Below are positions 8,903 through 17,843 of a DNA stretch of 64,000 nt, one piece after another. The notes under the pieces were generated by a model. It worked only from the letters and a program-made list of their open reading frames with translations. It had not been told where the DNA came from and searched no databases. This DNA is from Lignipirellula cremea (GTDB taxonomy: Bacteria > Planctomycetota > Planctomycetia > Pirellulales > Pirellulaceae), in the NCBI RefSeq assembly GCF_007751035.1, contig NZ_CP036433.1, forward strand, positions 838,437 to 902,436, read 5' to 3'. Position numbers and translations under genes: made by a program. Positions within the stretch are counted from its first letter, which is position 1. Every line of letters begins with the position of its first letter.

Positions 8903-9651
8903 AACGCTGGCTCTTGCTGTTATGGCTGCTCGTCCCTGTCGCCCTGCTGAGCTACCACTTTGGCCCCGGCCAGGCGGCGCTCGCTTATCGGCAGTCGCAG
9001 CAGAATTTTCAGCTGGCCCAGGAACTGGAAGAGACGGGCCATTTCGACGAAGCGATCGACCAGTACGGCGAAGCGCTGTCGTCCTTGCCGGCGACCACCG
9101 AGCCGGCGGCCGTCGCCCGGGACCAGATCCGCCTGGCGCAAGTCCGGGTGCGGTTCCAGCAGGGACGCCTGGCCGAAACGCTGAGCAGCCTGGGCGTGCT
9201 GGTGGAAGAGATCGAACAGACGCACGGCGCCGACTCCGCCCTGGCGTACGAGACACGCGACTTCCTGGGCCGCGTGCACTACCAGGCGATGGCCGCTTTG
9301 CGTCTGGAATCGGCCGAGAAAGAAGTCTGGCTGCGGCACTGGGAGCTGTCCCGGCAGAACTACCGGTATCTGGCGGAGCACACGCCCGGCGGTCGGAACG
9401 ATCGCGACCGGCGGAACCTCGAAGTGGTGATCAAGTCGTTCAACGATCCCGTGCCGCCCACCGCCGCCTCCGCCGCCGGCGGCGGTTTTGATACGGCCGG
9501 TCTGACCGATGTCATTACGCCGCCTCCGCCCGACGCCCCGATTGCCCCCGGCTTCGGCCCGCCGCCGCCGACCGTGATTGACGCTCGTCCCCGCGAGCCG
9601 ACGCCCGAGTCGCCTGCCCCGGAACTTAATGAGTTCGATCTGGGGTCCTGA
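8899..9651 (+). CDS. Membrane-anchored TPR-like protein, BatC-like
   Basis: 250 residues. An N-terminal hydrophobic anchor (about 4-22) is followed by helical repeats; the clearest TPR-like unit is at about 36-70 (AQELEETGHFDEAIDQYGEA). From about 190 the chain is disordered and rich in Pro and Ala. Its start overlaps the stop of the VWA gene, so the two are probably translated together. Position and architecture match BatC, the TPR partner of the VWA proteins in Bat operons. No catalytic motif is visible. Confidence 0.78.
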   Translation: MKRWLLLLWLLVPVALLSYHFGPGQAALAYRQSQQNFQLAQELEETGHFDEAIDQYGEALSSLPATTEPAAVARDQIRLAQVRVRFQQGRLAETLSSLGVLVEEIEQTHGADSALAYETRDFLGRVHYQAMAALRLESAEKEVWLRHWELSRQNYRYLAEHTPGGRNDRDRRNLEVVIKSFNDPVPPTAASAAGGGFDTAGLTDVITPPPPDAPIAPGFGPPPPTVIDARPREPTPESPAPELNEFDLGS

Positions 9652-9743
9652 TCGTCCCCGGACGCGGGACGATGAGATTCATCTGGGAATGGATTCCACT
9701 TTCCTTTTTTTGCTGCAGGTTTTGTCGAATGTTGGGAACTGCC

Positions 9744-12700
9744 ATGACGGGCGTTTTACGAAGTGCGTTGCTGCTGACGGCGATGGCCTGGCTGCTGGGG
9801 GCGGGCTTCGATGCCAGATTGCTGGCGGAAGATGAGCCGCCGGCCGTCGTTCCATTGCGGAAAGATGTCAACGCGCTCGCAGGCTTCCGCTACACGCGTC
9901 TGGCGGAGGAGGCGTTCGAGGCGGCCGTCATTCCGGAAGACCCGGAGTGGGACGAACCGACCCGCCTGCGTCACTGGGTGCGCGCCGGCGACTGGGAAGC
10001 AGTCGGCAAGTTCCTCGCCCTGTTTGAGCCGGAATCCGCGCGGCGGCTGCATACCAAGATTCTGTCGGACCTGTCGTACGCCAATCCCAAACCGACCCTG
10101 CTTCCGGAAGACGTACTGGCCCTGGCCGACGCTTCGCCGGTGGAACTCGACGAACGCCAGATCACCCATCTCGGCAGCATCATGCGCACCGCCATGCGCG
10201 AGTCTGAGTTCCGCACCGAGCTGGTCGAGGCTCTCACCCAGGGCACCAAACGCCTGGGCGGACCCGACCCGGACCGCCGCCGCCTGGCCGGTCGTCTGCT
10301 GGCGGGAGCCTTGCTGTACGCCGAGGCGAAATCCTTCGGCCTGACCGACGCGGAATTGCCGGAGGAAGCCCGCGGCCTCAATCTGACGCCGCTTTCCAGT
10401 GGACGCAACTGGGAGGAAACGGTCGCCGTGCTGAGGAAAGATCCGCTCAGCCCCGAGGACCATGCCGCCGCCCTGGAAGACCTGCACCAGCTACTGCTCA
10501 GCAGCACGCCGCAAGCCGCAAGGCAGCACCTGCGTGCGTTGTTGACCACGCCGGCCGATCACGAACTGGCCCAGGAGGTCGTCGGGATCATCGGCCAGAA
10601 AACGGCCCTGGCCAGTCGCGAAGTCGACATGGCTTCGCGCACCATCCACCTGGAACTGCAGCACCTGGCGCTGGAGCAGGTCGAAGCCGTCGACGGCTTT
10701 ACCAAAGCGCCCTGGCCGATTATCGCCAATCTGGCCGCCGCCAACTGGCTGAACGAAGCGCTGTACAGCTACAAAACGTATCCCAGCTGGCAACGGTCCA
10801 CCACCGAATCCAGCCGCGACCGGAATGCGCACGTGCCGGTCGAACACCTGGTCCAGCACGCCCCTTCGGGCAAGTGGATGCTGGCCCTGGAACCGCAACT
10901 GGCCACCCAGGTGCGCACCGTTCTGACCCGGCTGATCCTGTTTTCCAAAGACATCAGCCGGGCGACCGCTCCCATCCGCGAACTGCAGAAAACCGACCAC
11001 CAGGCCGCTGCCGCCTTGGCGAATGCCTATCTGGAGAACTGGGCCCTGCGACACGACCCGAATCTGTCGCCGGAGATGCTCAAAGAGTACCGACTGGACA
11101 GCAGCCAGGTGGTGGTGCTGACCCGCAGCGAACAGGAAGCCAGCCTGAAACAGCTGGGCGGCATGCTGGCGGCGCTCGACCCGTCGACGCGAGACCTGCT
11201 GGAAGAGACGCATCTGGTCGAAGCGTTTGACTTCTGCCACAGCCGGGCCGAAATTTTCACGCTGGCCCATATCGTGCAGGTGTTTGGCCCACTGGAATCG
11301 TTGTCCCCTGAGTTGGCCCTGCAGCTGGTCGACCGGATGCGGACCAAGCTGGCGCAGCAGTGGCGGGATCTGTCTGTCCAGCGGGACGCGGCCACCCGGC
11401 GGACGGCCGCTGATGTGTTCGAACTGGTGAACCAGGGTTACGCCGAAGCCGCGTTGATCGCCCAGCAGTGGCTGGACAGCCATCCTGATTCCTGGCGGAT
11501 GCAAAGCGCCGCGGGCTCGTTGCTGGCCGACTGGGCTGAGTTCGCCTACTTCCAGAGCGTCGCCGTGGAAGACGGCGGCGACCGGTTCGACGCTTACCTG
11601 GAGCGCAGCGCCAAGTCGCTCGATCATTTCCGCGCCGGAGCCAAAGCGTACGCAGGCCAGGTGAAGAGCCTCGGTCGAGAAGAGTTCTCGCTGCTCCCCT
11701 TTCGCGCCTGGTTCTATGGCCTGCTGGGCATCACCCACGACGGCGGCATTAACCTCCGCAAAGGGGTCGCCGACGAAGGCCTTGCTGAACTGCGCCAGGC
11801 GATCCTCGATCTGCCCGGCGGCGCCGGCGAGTCGCACCTGCAGCTGTTCTCCGCGATGATCGCCGAGAACCTCGAAGAGAACCGGATCGCCCCGGAAATG
11901 AAGTACCGCTATCTGTCCAGCGGCGTGCAGGTCACCGGCAGCCGGGCCACCGTTTACCCGGCTGAAGAAAAGGTCAAATACTATGACTCGCTGCTGCAGG
12001 AAATCCACCTGCAGACCCGCGTCGATGGCGACGAGAAGATCCATGCCCCTGGCGTGTTTGGACTCTTTGTCAGCCTGGTGCATACGGCCGACGTGGCCCG
12101 TGAAAGCGGCGGCTTTGGCAAGTACGTCATGAACGAGGTGCAGCGGACCGTGTCCGGCCGCACCGTGATTGAGAAACCGCTGTACCGCGATCGCCTGGAA
12201 GAATCGCTCCGGGTGTCGCTGGGGAACTTTTTTGAGATTCGCACTATCGCCTTTGCCGACCCGACTGCCGGCGTCCGCGACGCCCCGACTCCGCCCGGCG
12301 CCGGCGATCGTCCCTGGCAGGAAACGCCCCTTTGTTACCTGCTGCTGGCGGTGAAAGATCCGACCGTGGACCGGATCCCGGCGCTGGAGATCGAGCTGGA
12401 TTTCTTTGATCGCGAAGGAAAGGTGATCCTCCCGGCGCCGTCGCATCCGCTGCCGATTGAGATTTCCGCCGACGCCCCCGCCCAGCGTCCCGCCAGGAAC
12501 GTGAGCGTCACGCAGATCGTCGACAGTCGCGAGTTGGCGGATCAGCGTCTCAAGATCGATGTCGTCGCCGCCGCCGACGGCCTGGCGCCCGACCTGGATC
12601 AACTGTTGCGGTTGTCGGATTACTCGCTGCCGGTGACCGAGATCGTCGAGCAGCAGAACCTGCATGTGCATCGACTGCATCACGGTCCCGACGGTCTGTA

Positions 12701-13256
12701 CCCGCAATCGGAACGCAGCTGGACGCTCCACCTGGACCCGACGAAGCTGCTTCGCGGCGCCTCCCGTCAGATTGAATTTCAGTTCCCCCAGGCGATTTCC
12801 GCCGACACGCAGATGGCGTATCGCCGTTACGAAGATATGGACCCCGTTGAAGCGGCCGCCAACGTGACGCTCGCCGAAGGCGAGCCGGTAGAACAACTTG
12901 CCCTGGTCGATTATCGCTGGTGGGGCGCCGGGGCCGTTGGCGTTTTACTGCTGGCTGGCCTGGGGGTGCTGCTGGTGCGCAACCGGAAAGATGCGGTCGC
13001 CGTGGGACCGCCGCTGTTCACGCTGCCGGCCGAGCTCACGCCGTTCTCGGTGATCGCCCTGCTGCACCGGATCCAGAGGAGCCCGGCCGTACAACTGTCG
13101 GAAGACCAGCGGCAGCAGCTGCAGGCCGACATCCGCACGCTGGAACAACAGACCTTCGCCCCCCAGGCAAAGACCGCCGCCCCGGCCGAGCTGCAGACGA
13201 TCGCCAGCCGCTGGGTCGACGCCGCCGCCCCCGCCACCCTGGCGACCGCTGGGTGA
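9744..13256 (+). CDS. Large membrane-anchored helical-repeat protein of the Bat-like locus, unrecognised
   Basis: 1170 residues from ATG 9744, chosen because a normal signal peptide follows (GVLRSALLLTAMAWLLGAG). ATGs at 9672 and 9729 are in frame. I do not recognise a family. The first 700 residues look like degenerate helical repeats and the next 300 like beta-rich domains. A single membrane span lies near residue 1061-1081, followed by a cytoplasmic tail of about 90 residues with an amphipathic helix (QLSEDQRQQLQADIRTLEQQ). Its place after the VWA and TPR genes is where batD often lies, so it may be a functional equivalent (inference). Codon bias matches its neighbours. Confidence 0.85.
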   Translation: MTGVLRSALLLTAMAWLLGAGFDARLLAEDEPPAVVPLRKDVNALAGFRYTRLAEEAFEAAVIPEDPEWDEPTRLRHWVRAGDWEAVGKFLALFEPESARRLHTKILSDLSYANPKPTLLPEDVLALADASPVELDERQITHLGSIMRTAMRESEFRTELVEALTQGTKRLGGPDPDRRRLAGRLLAGALLYAEAKSFGLTDAELPEEARGLNLTPLSSGRNWEETVAVLRKDPLSPEDHAAALEDLHQLLLSSTPQAARQHLRALLTTPADHELAQEVVGIIGQKTALASREVDMASRTIHLELQHLALEQVEAVDGFTKAPWPIIANLAAANWLNEALYSYKTYPSWQRSTTESSRDRNAHVPVEHLVQHAPSGKWMLALEPQLATQVRTVLTRLILFSKDISRATAPIRELQKTDHQAAAALANAYLENWALRHDPNLSPEMLKEYRLDSSQVVVLTRSEQEASLKQLGGMLAALDPSTRDLLEETHLVEAFDFCHSRAEIFTLAHIVQVFGPLESLSPELALQLVDRMRTKLAQQWRDLSVQRDAATRRTAADVFELVNQGYAEAALIAQQWLDSHPDSWRMQSAAGSLLADWAEFAYFQSVAVEDGGDRFDAYLERSAKSLDHFRAGAKAYAGQVKSLGREEFSLLPFRAWFYGLLGITHDGGINLRKGVADEGLAELRQAILDLPGGAGESHLQLFSAMIAENLEENRIAPEMKYRYLSSGVQVTGSRATVYPAEEKVKYYDSLLQEIHLQTRVDGDEKIHAPGVFGLFVSLVHTADVARESGGFGKYVMNEVQRTVSGRTVIEKPLYRDRLEESLRVSLGNFFEIRTIAFADPTAGVRDAPTPPGAGDRPWQETPLCYLLLAVKDPTVDRIPALEIELDFFDREGKVILPAPSHPLPIEISADAPAQRPARNVSVTQIVDSRELADQRLKIDVVAAADGLAPDLDQLLRLSDYSLPVTEIVEQQNLHVHRLHHGPDGLYPQSERSWTLHLDPTKLLRGASRQIEFQFPQAISADTQMAYRRYEDMDPVEAAANVTLAEGEPVEQLALVDYRWWGAGAVGVLLLAGLGVLLVRNRKDAVAVGPPLFTLPAELTPFSVIALLHRIQRSPAVQLSEDQRQQLQADIRTLEQQTFAPQAKTAAPAELQTIASRWVDAAAPATLATAG

Positions 13257-13274
13257 AGGAACGTCGTCTGTCTT

Positions 13275-13420
13275 CTGTAGAATGGGCGCTCCTGCCCGTT
13301 CACGATTGCCGGATGAAAGCGGAGTTAGCGACGCATGGAAACGATAGAGAAACACCGATCGCCATACCGTTTGAACACTACTGCCGTCGAACGGGTCGGG
13401 CAGGAGTGCCCAACCTGCAG
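13275..13420 (+). repeat. MITE-like element copy A, 146 bp
   Basis: Begins CTGTAGAATGGGCGCTCCTG and ends CAGGAGTGCCCAACCTGCAG. The 24-base termini are inverted repeats of each other (20 of 24 match). A second copy lies at 29587-29731 in the same orientation: 38 of the last 40 and 29 of the first 34 bases agree, while the centre is diverged. No protein is encoded. It fills the gap between the large Bat-locus gene and the MoxR gene. Confidence 0.85.
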
Positions 13421-13461
13421 AGTCTTTTTGCCTCATATTTACCACAAGGGTTTCGTTCCCC

Positions 13462-14433
13462 ATGACAGTGTTGAAATCGAATCTGGTGAGCGAAATTCGC
13501 AACCGCGTCGCCGAGGTTGTCGTCGGTCAGGATGTGGTCGTCGAACGCATTTTGATCGCCCTTCTGACCGGCGGCCATCTGCTGCTGGAAGGGGTGCCGG
13601 GCCTGGCGAAAACGCTGCTGGTCAACACGGTCGCCCGCACCATCGGCATGAAGTTCGGCCGCGTGCAGTTCACCATCGACATGCTCCCTTCCGATGTGAT
13701 CGGCTCCGAAATTCTCGACCAGTCGACGCACGAGTTTCGCATCCACAAGGGGCCCGTGTTCACCAACCTGTTGCTGGCCGATGAGATCAACCGGGCGGCC
13801 CCCAAGGTTCAAGGTTGCCTGCTGGAATCGATGCAAGAGCGGAAGGTGACGCTAGGGAATAAAACGTTCCCGCTGCCGGCTCCCTTCCTGGTGATTGCTA
13901 CGCAGAACCCGATCGAACAGGCCGGCACGTTCGAGCTGCCCGAGGCGCAGCTGGACCGCTTTATGCTGTGCCATCGGCTGCACTATCCGTCCGCCGACGA
14001 AGAGAAGGACATCTACCGTCGCCAGCTGAACATGGGGCTGAGTCGACCAAAAGAAGGCGGCGCCGTGCCCCGCAGCGCTTTCGATATGATCGCCGACGGC
14101 CCCGTGTGCGGCATCGACGATCTGGTCGAAATGATGGAGCAGGTGCAAACAGTGCATGTCAGCGAAACCTTTACCGAGCATGTCGTCCGCATGGTCCGCC
14201 GCACGCGGGAACACAACGCGCTGGAAGTCGGCTGCAGTCCCCGCGCTGGCCTGTCGCTGGTGCAGGCGGCCCGGGCCCGGGCCTTTTTGCACGATCGGGA
14301 TTTTGTCACGCCGGAGGACCTGTTCTCGCTGGCGGAAGATATTGTGCTGCACCGTATTCGGCTCACCTACGAAGCGGTCGCCCGCGGCTTGAGCCTGCGG
14401 GACGTGCTCGAAGAAATCATGCGCGAGGTTTAA
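13462..14433 (+). CDS. MoxR-family AAA+ ATPase
   Basis: 323 residues with all hallmarks of the MoxR family: Walker A GVPGLAKT (44-51), Walker B LLLADEIN (103-110), sensor 1 ATQNP (146-150) and the conserved stretch ELPEAQLDRF. MoxR ATPases act as chaperone-like partners of VWA proteins and are followed by DUF58 genes, as here. The upstream gap of 205 bp is almost filled by a MITE-like repeat, so the gene may have a separate promoter or depend on read-through across the element. Confidence 0.96.
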   Translation: MTVLKSNLVSEIRNRVAEVVVGQDVVVERILIALLTGGHLLLEGVPGLAKTLLVNTVARTIGMKFGRVQFTIDMLPSDVIGSEILDQSTHEFRIHKGPVFTNLLLADEINRAAPKVQGCLLESMQERKVTLGNKTFPLPAPFLVIATQNPIEQAGTFELPEAQLDRFMLCHRLHYPSADEEKDIYRRQLNMGLSRPKEGGAVPRSAFDMIADGPVCGIDDLVEMMEQVQTVHVSETFTEHVVRMVRRTREHNALEVGCSPRAGLSLVQAARARAFLHDRDFVTPEDLFSLAEDIVLHRIRLTYEAVARGLSLRDVLEEIMREV

Positions 14434-14439
14434 CGGCTG

Positions 14440-15291
14440 ATGCCCTATCGCTTGCCAGCCGCCGCCGCGGCCCGACGCCAGTTTGAGTTTGAAATCAAAC
14501 GCCTGGCCGACAGTTTGAACTTTGGGGGCGACCCTTCCCGCTTCCTCGGTTCCGGCCTGGAGTACGCGCAGTCCCGCCCTTATGAGCCCGGCGATCCGGT
14601 CAAAGCGATTGACTGGCGCGTGACCGCGCGCACTGGCAAGCCGTATGTCAAAGAGTACGAAGCGACCCGGCAGACGCCCATCTATCTGCTGGTCGACACG
14701 TCGGCTTCCATGTGCCTGGGCTCCACGGAACGCACCAAGTACGAATGGGCCGTGCGCCTGGCCGCCGGCTTCGCCAGGGCGGCGCAAGAGCGGATGAGCC
14801 CGGTCGGCCTGCTGACCGCCGGCGAACGGAACCTGCGTGTTTCTCCCACCATGTCGGCCAGCGCCGCCATGCGCTGGGCCCATGAGTTGCGGCTGTTCGA
14901 CTTTCAGGAGAAGACCCGGCTGGAGGAACGCATGCGTACGCTGGCGGCCGCCCTGAAGGCCCGTACGGTGATCATGGTATTAAGCGACCTGCACGAACCG
15001 ACCGCCTTCCCGGCCTTGGAACTGCTGGCCGCTTCGCACGAGGTGATCGTCTTCTGGCTGGAGGATCCGGCCGAGGTCCAGCCGCCGGCCCGGGGGATTT
15101 TTCAGGCCCGCGAAGCGGAAACCGGACAGACGTTCGCCCTGACGCGGCGCACCCGGCTGACGACGCACGAGCGCATCCGCGAGTCGCTGGTCGACGGCGG
15201 CATGGAGTTCCTGCACTTGCCGATCGACCAGCCCATCCTGCCGCGAGTGCGTCACTTCCTGCAGCATCGTAAATCCCTGGGGCATGCCTGA
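14440..15291 (+). CDS. DUF58 domain-containing protein (VWA-like)
   Basis: 283 residues, starting 6 bp after the MoxR stop. The DUF58 signature YEPGDPVKAIDWRVTARTGK lies at about 48-67, and a degenerate VWA-like metal motif VDTSASM at 85-91. No membrane segment is evident, so it is probably cytosolic. DUF58 proteins are constant neighbours of MoxR ATPases and are thought to link them to the membrane VWA proteins. Confidence 0.94.
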   Translation: MPYRLPAAAAARRQFEFEIKRLADSLNFGGDPSRFLGSGLEYAQSRPYEPGDPVKAIDWRVTARTGKPYVKEYEATRQTPIYLLVDTSASMCLGSTERTKYEWAVRLAAGFARAAQERMSPVGLLTAGERNLRVSPTMSASAAMRWAHELRLFDFQEKTRLEERMRTLAAALKARTVIMVLSDLHEPTAFPALELLAASHEVIVFWLEDPAEVQPPARGIFQAREAETGQTFALTRRTRLTTHERIRESLVDGGMEFLHLPIDQPILPRVRHFLQHRKSLGHA

Positions 15292-15386
15292 GCATGCGGA
15301 CGTCCTGATCCGCCTGTCGTCCTGTTCGTCTTTTGAGACCGCCTTGTTGTTGACCCCTTTTTTTGCCGGAACGGTCCTGCCCGTCG

Positions 15387-16286
15387 ATGTCTGATTCTGT
15401 CACTTCGAAAACTTCCCGCTGGAATCTGGCGCTGGCCCTGGCGGTCGCCGTCGGGGCGGCGCTACTGGTCATTGCAGCGCCGTGGCTGCTGCTGGGAAAG
15501 AAAGACGCCCTGACGATCGGCGTGGAAGGACGTTACAGCCTGGTGCTGCCGGAACGCGGCCTGGCGGCCGTTCCCTACACGCATGGCGACGCACTGGCGG
15601 TGCGGATCGCCCAGGCGACGCCGGTCGACGGCGGCGTGCGTTACGACATTCGCTACATGGCGTACGGGCCTGGCCCGCACGACCTGGCCCGGTTCCTGGT
15701 CGCGGCTCCTGGCGCTGCACCACTGGATCTGCCCGAACTGCCGGTGCAGGTCGAGCCGCTGCTGCCGGCCGATTACAGCGGCGTGCTGTTTGACTCGACG
15801 CCGTCGCCGGTGAATTTGCATTCGCGTTACCGCTATTACATGACGGCCTTGTGGCTGGCCTGGGCCGGGCTGCTGGTTCCGTTGCTGCTGATTGGCTGGC
15901 GCCGTCGCCGTTCGGTTCGACCGGTCCCTGTCCCGACGACGGCCGAGCGACTGCATGCGTTGCTGCAGCAGGCCGAACAGGAGCCGCTGGCGCCGGAGCA
16001 ACTGGCCGATCTGGAACAGCTGCTGCTCGCGTGGTGGGCCGAACAGCTGGATGTCCACTGCGATCGCCTGTCGGATACGCTGGCTCGGATCCGGCAGCAT
16101 CCGCCGGCCGCCCTGCAGATCGCCGCGGTGGAACAATGGCTGCACGACCGATCTGGCGCTGCGGGGAAGAACGTCCCGCGAGAGCTGCTGCGTCAACTTG
16201 GCTGGAGCCATGCCGCGCCGAAAGCGGATTCACCGGAGTCGTCCTCGCCGGAATCGTCCCCGACCCAGGAAGCACTGGCCCGATGA
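15387..16286 (+). CDS. Two-span membrane protein of the MoxR locus (DUF4381-like position)
   Basis: 299 residues from ATG 15387. Membrane spans lie at about 13-33 and 154-172, with an extracytoplasmic domain between them and a helical cytoplasmic C-terminal part rich in Gln, Leu and Glu. Its position between DUF58 and VWA genes is where DUF4381-type proteins occur in MoxR operons. The sequence alone does not let me assign that family firmly. Its stop overlaps the next start (ATGA, 16283-16286). Confidence 0.8.
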   Translation: MSDSVTSKTSRWNLALALAVAVGAALLVIAAPWLLLGKKDALTIGVEGRYSLVLPERGLAAVPYTHGDALAVRIAQATPVDGGVRYDIRYMAYGPGPHDLARFLVAAPGAAPLDLPELPVQVEPLLPADYSGVLFDSTPSPVNLHSRYRYYMTALWLAWAGLLVPLLLIGWRRRRSVRPVPVPTTAERLHALLQQAEQEPLAPEQLADLEQLLLAWWAEQLDVHCDRLSDTLARIRQHPPAALQIAAVEQWLHDRSGAAGKNVPRELLRQLGWSHAAPKADSPESSSPESSPTQEALAR

Positions 16287-17224
16287 TCTTCACGTACCCG
16301 TTGCTGTTCCCCCTGCTCGCCTTGCCGGTGCTGCTGGGTTTCTGGAGCTGGTTCGCCCGCGGCCAGCAGCTGGCGTTGCCGTTGGATCATGCGCAAGCAC
16401 GGCGGGGTCGGCTGCTGCAGGTTGCCGTGCGGATCGCCAACCTGGCTCCGTATAGCCTGCTGGCGGCGGCGCTGTTGTTGCTGGCCCAGCCGCTGGAGGA
16501 AGGTCCGCCGTCGCACCCGACGCAGGTGACCAATATCCAGATCGCTCTGGATACGTCGGGCAGCATGAACGAGGCATTCGGCGATCGGGTCAAAGCCGAC
16601 GGCAACCAGTTCACCCGTTTTGATGCGGCGATGGAAGCGATCGACCAGTTCACCCAGCGACGGGAGGGCGACGCCTTTGGGCTGTCGATCTTTACCCGCA
16701 AGGTGATCCACTGGGCTCCGCTGACGACGGATCTGTCGGCCATTCGCCTGTCGACGCCGTTTGTGCGGCCGGGCGCCTTTCCGCTGGAATGGTGGGACGG
16801 CACGCTGATCGGCAACGCCATTTTAACCTGCGCCGATCTGCTGGAAGAACGCAGCGAAGGGGACCGCATGCTGATCCTGTTGACCGACGGCGAAAGCAGC
16901 GATCTGCAGGGCGAGCTGGCCCTGCAGGCCGGTCAAAAGCTGCAGGAAAAGAACATTACCCTGTACGCCATTTCGGTCCGCGCCGAATCGTACTCGGAAG
17001 ACCTGTCGCGGGTCTGCGAACTCAGTGGAGGCCGCCTGTTCGAGTCGGGCGACGTCCCCGCTTTGCAGGCGGTTTTCCAGGAGATCGACCAGCTGCAGCG
17101 GGCCAAACTGGCGTCCGCCCAGACGCGCTGGCTGCAGTTCGATCGCCCCTTCGCCTGGGCCGGCCTGTTCCTGCTGGCGCTCCAGCAGCTGGCCGCCCTG
17201 GGACTGCGCTACGCTCCCTGGTAA
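16283..17224 (+). CDS. VWA-domain membrane protein, BatA-like
   Basis: 313 residues. It starts at ATG 16283 inside the preceding stop; an open frame continues upstream to 15851 but only as a shadow of the previous gene. N-terminal membrane spans lie at about 4-22 and 55-70, with a perfect MIDAS motif DTSGSM (90-95), a second metal-site element LTDGES, and a C-terminal span at about 288-308. This is the standard BatA arrangement. It ends the locus; the next gene is convergent after 15 bp. Confidence 0.93.
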   Translation: MIFTYPLLFPLLALPVLLGFWSWFARGQQLALPLDHAQARRGRLLQVAVRIANLAPYSLLAAALLLLAQPLEEGPPSHPTQVTNIQIALDTSGSMNEAFGDRVKADGNQFTRFDAAMEAIDQFTQRREGDAFGLSIFTRKVIHWAPLTTDLSAIRLSTPFVRPGAFPLEWWDGTLIGNAILTCADLLEERSEGDRMLILLTDGESSDLQGELALQAGQKLQEKNITLYAISVRAESYSEDLSRVCELSGGRLFESGDVPALQAVFQEIDQLQRAKLASAQTRWLQFDRPFAWAGLFLLALQQLAALGLRYAPW

Positions 17225-17239
17225 GGCGTATCCGGTCGC

Positions 17240-17728
17240 TTAAAAAAGGTGCCTGAAGCCGGCTTCGCGGCGGCAGCTGGACAGTTGCGCTGAATGAAAA
17301 CCAAAGTGGTTCGTCAGCAGGACGGCAGTCAGGTCGCCGATCGTCTGGATGGGCGTGTCGGCAAGCAGTTCCATGCCGTGGGGGCGGTCCATCAGCGGAT
17401 CGCTGGCTTTCTCCAGAGTCAACTGCCGCAGGGCCGCGTAACCTTCAAGATTGGCGTCGATCAACGCCTGTTTGGAGAGGGCGTCGGTCTTCTCCACCGC
17501 GCCGGAAGAACCGGGAGCGAACGGCGTCAGCCACTCGGGATGCGTCAATTGGCCGCCCAGCATCTGCTGGCCGACTTCGGCGCAAATGGCCAGATGCCCC
17601 AGCACCCAGACCGGCAGATGCCCATGCCCGGCCGCTGGCGTATACAGGCTCTCTTCCGGGATGTCGGCGGCAATCTTCGTGAACAGACCCAGCTGGAACT
17701 GGTTGATGGCAACTTCACGCGTAAACAT
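17240..17728 (-). CDS. DinB-superfamily protein
   Basis: 162 residues from ATG 17728, preceded by GGAG; an ATG further upstream at 17764 lacks this. The helical-bundle features of DinB/YfiT-like proteins are visible: LPVWVLGHLAICAE carries the first His, and LLTNHFGFHSAQLSSCRREAG near the C-terminus gives the paired His of the usual metal site. These proteins are thiol or sugar transferases or of unknown function. It is last in the minus-strand copper-type operon, 115 bp after the ATP-grasp gene, so it may be co-transcribed. Confidence 0.82.
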   Translation of the reverse strand: MFTREVAINQFQLGLFTKIAADIPEESLYTPAAGHGHLPVWVLGHLAICAEVGQQMLGGQLTHPEWLTPFAPGSSGAVEKTDALSKQALIDANLEGYAALRQLTLEKASDPLMDRPHGMELLADTPIQTIGDLTAVLLTNHFGFHSAQLSSCRREAGFRHLF

Positions 17729-17843
17729 CGCAGCGTCTCCAGTGCGAGGATTGGGGCGACGCAACCGCTTGCAACACCGCCAGGGAAAAAAAGGGGCTCA
17801 CTCCCACCGATCTCCTGACTTGCATCCTGCCGCCGGGGAAGCA

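Noticed and set aside
10491-12896. 801-codon minus-strand open frame
   Set aside because: Shadow of the large Bat-locus protein; Gly/Arg/Gln-rich with no start signal.
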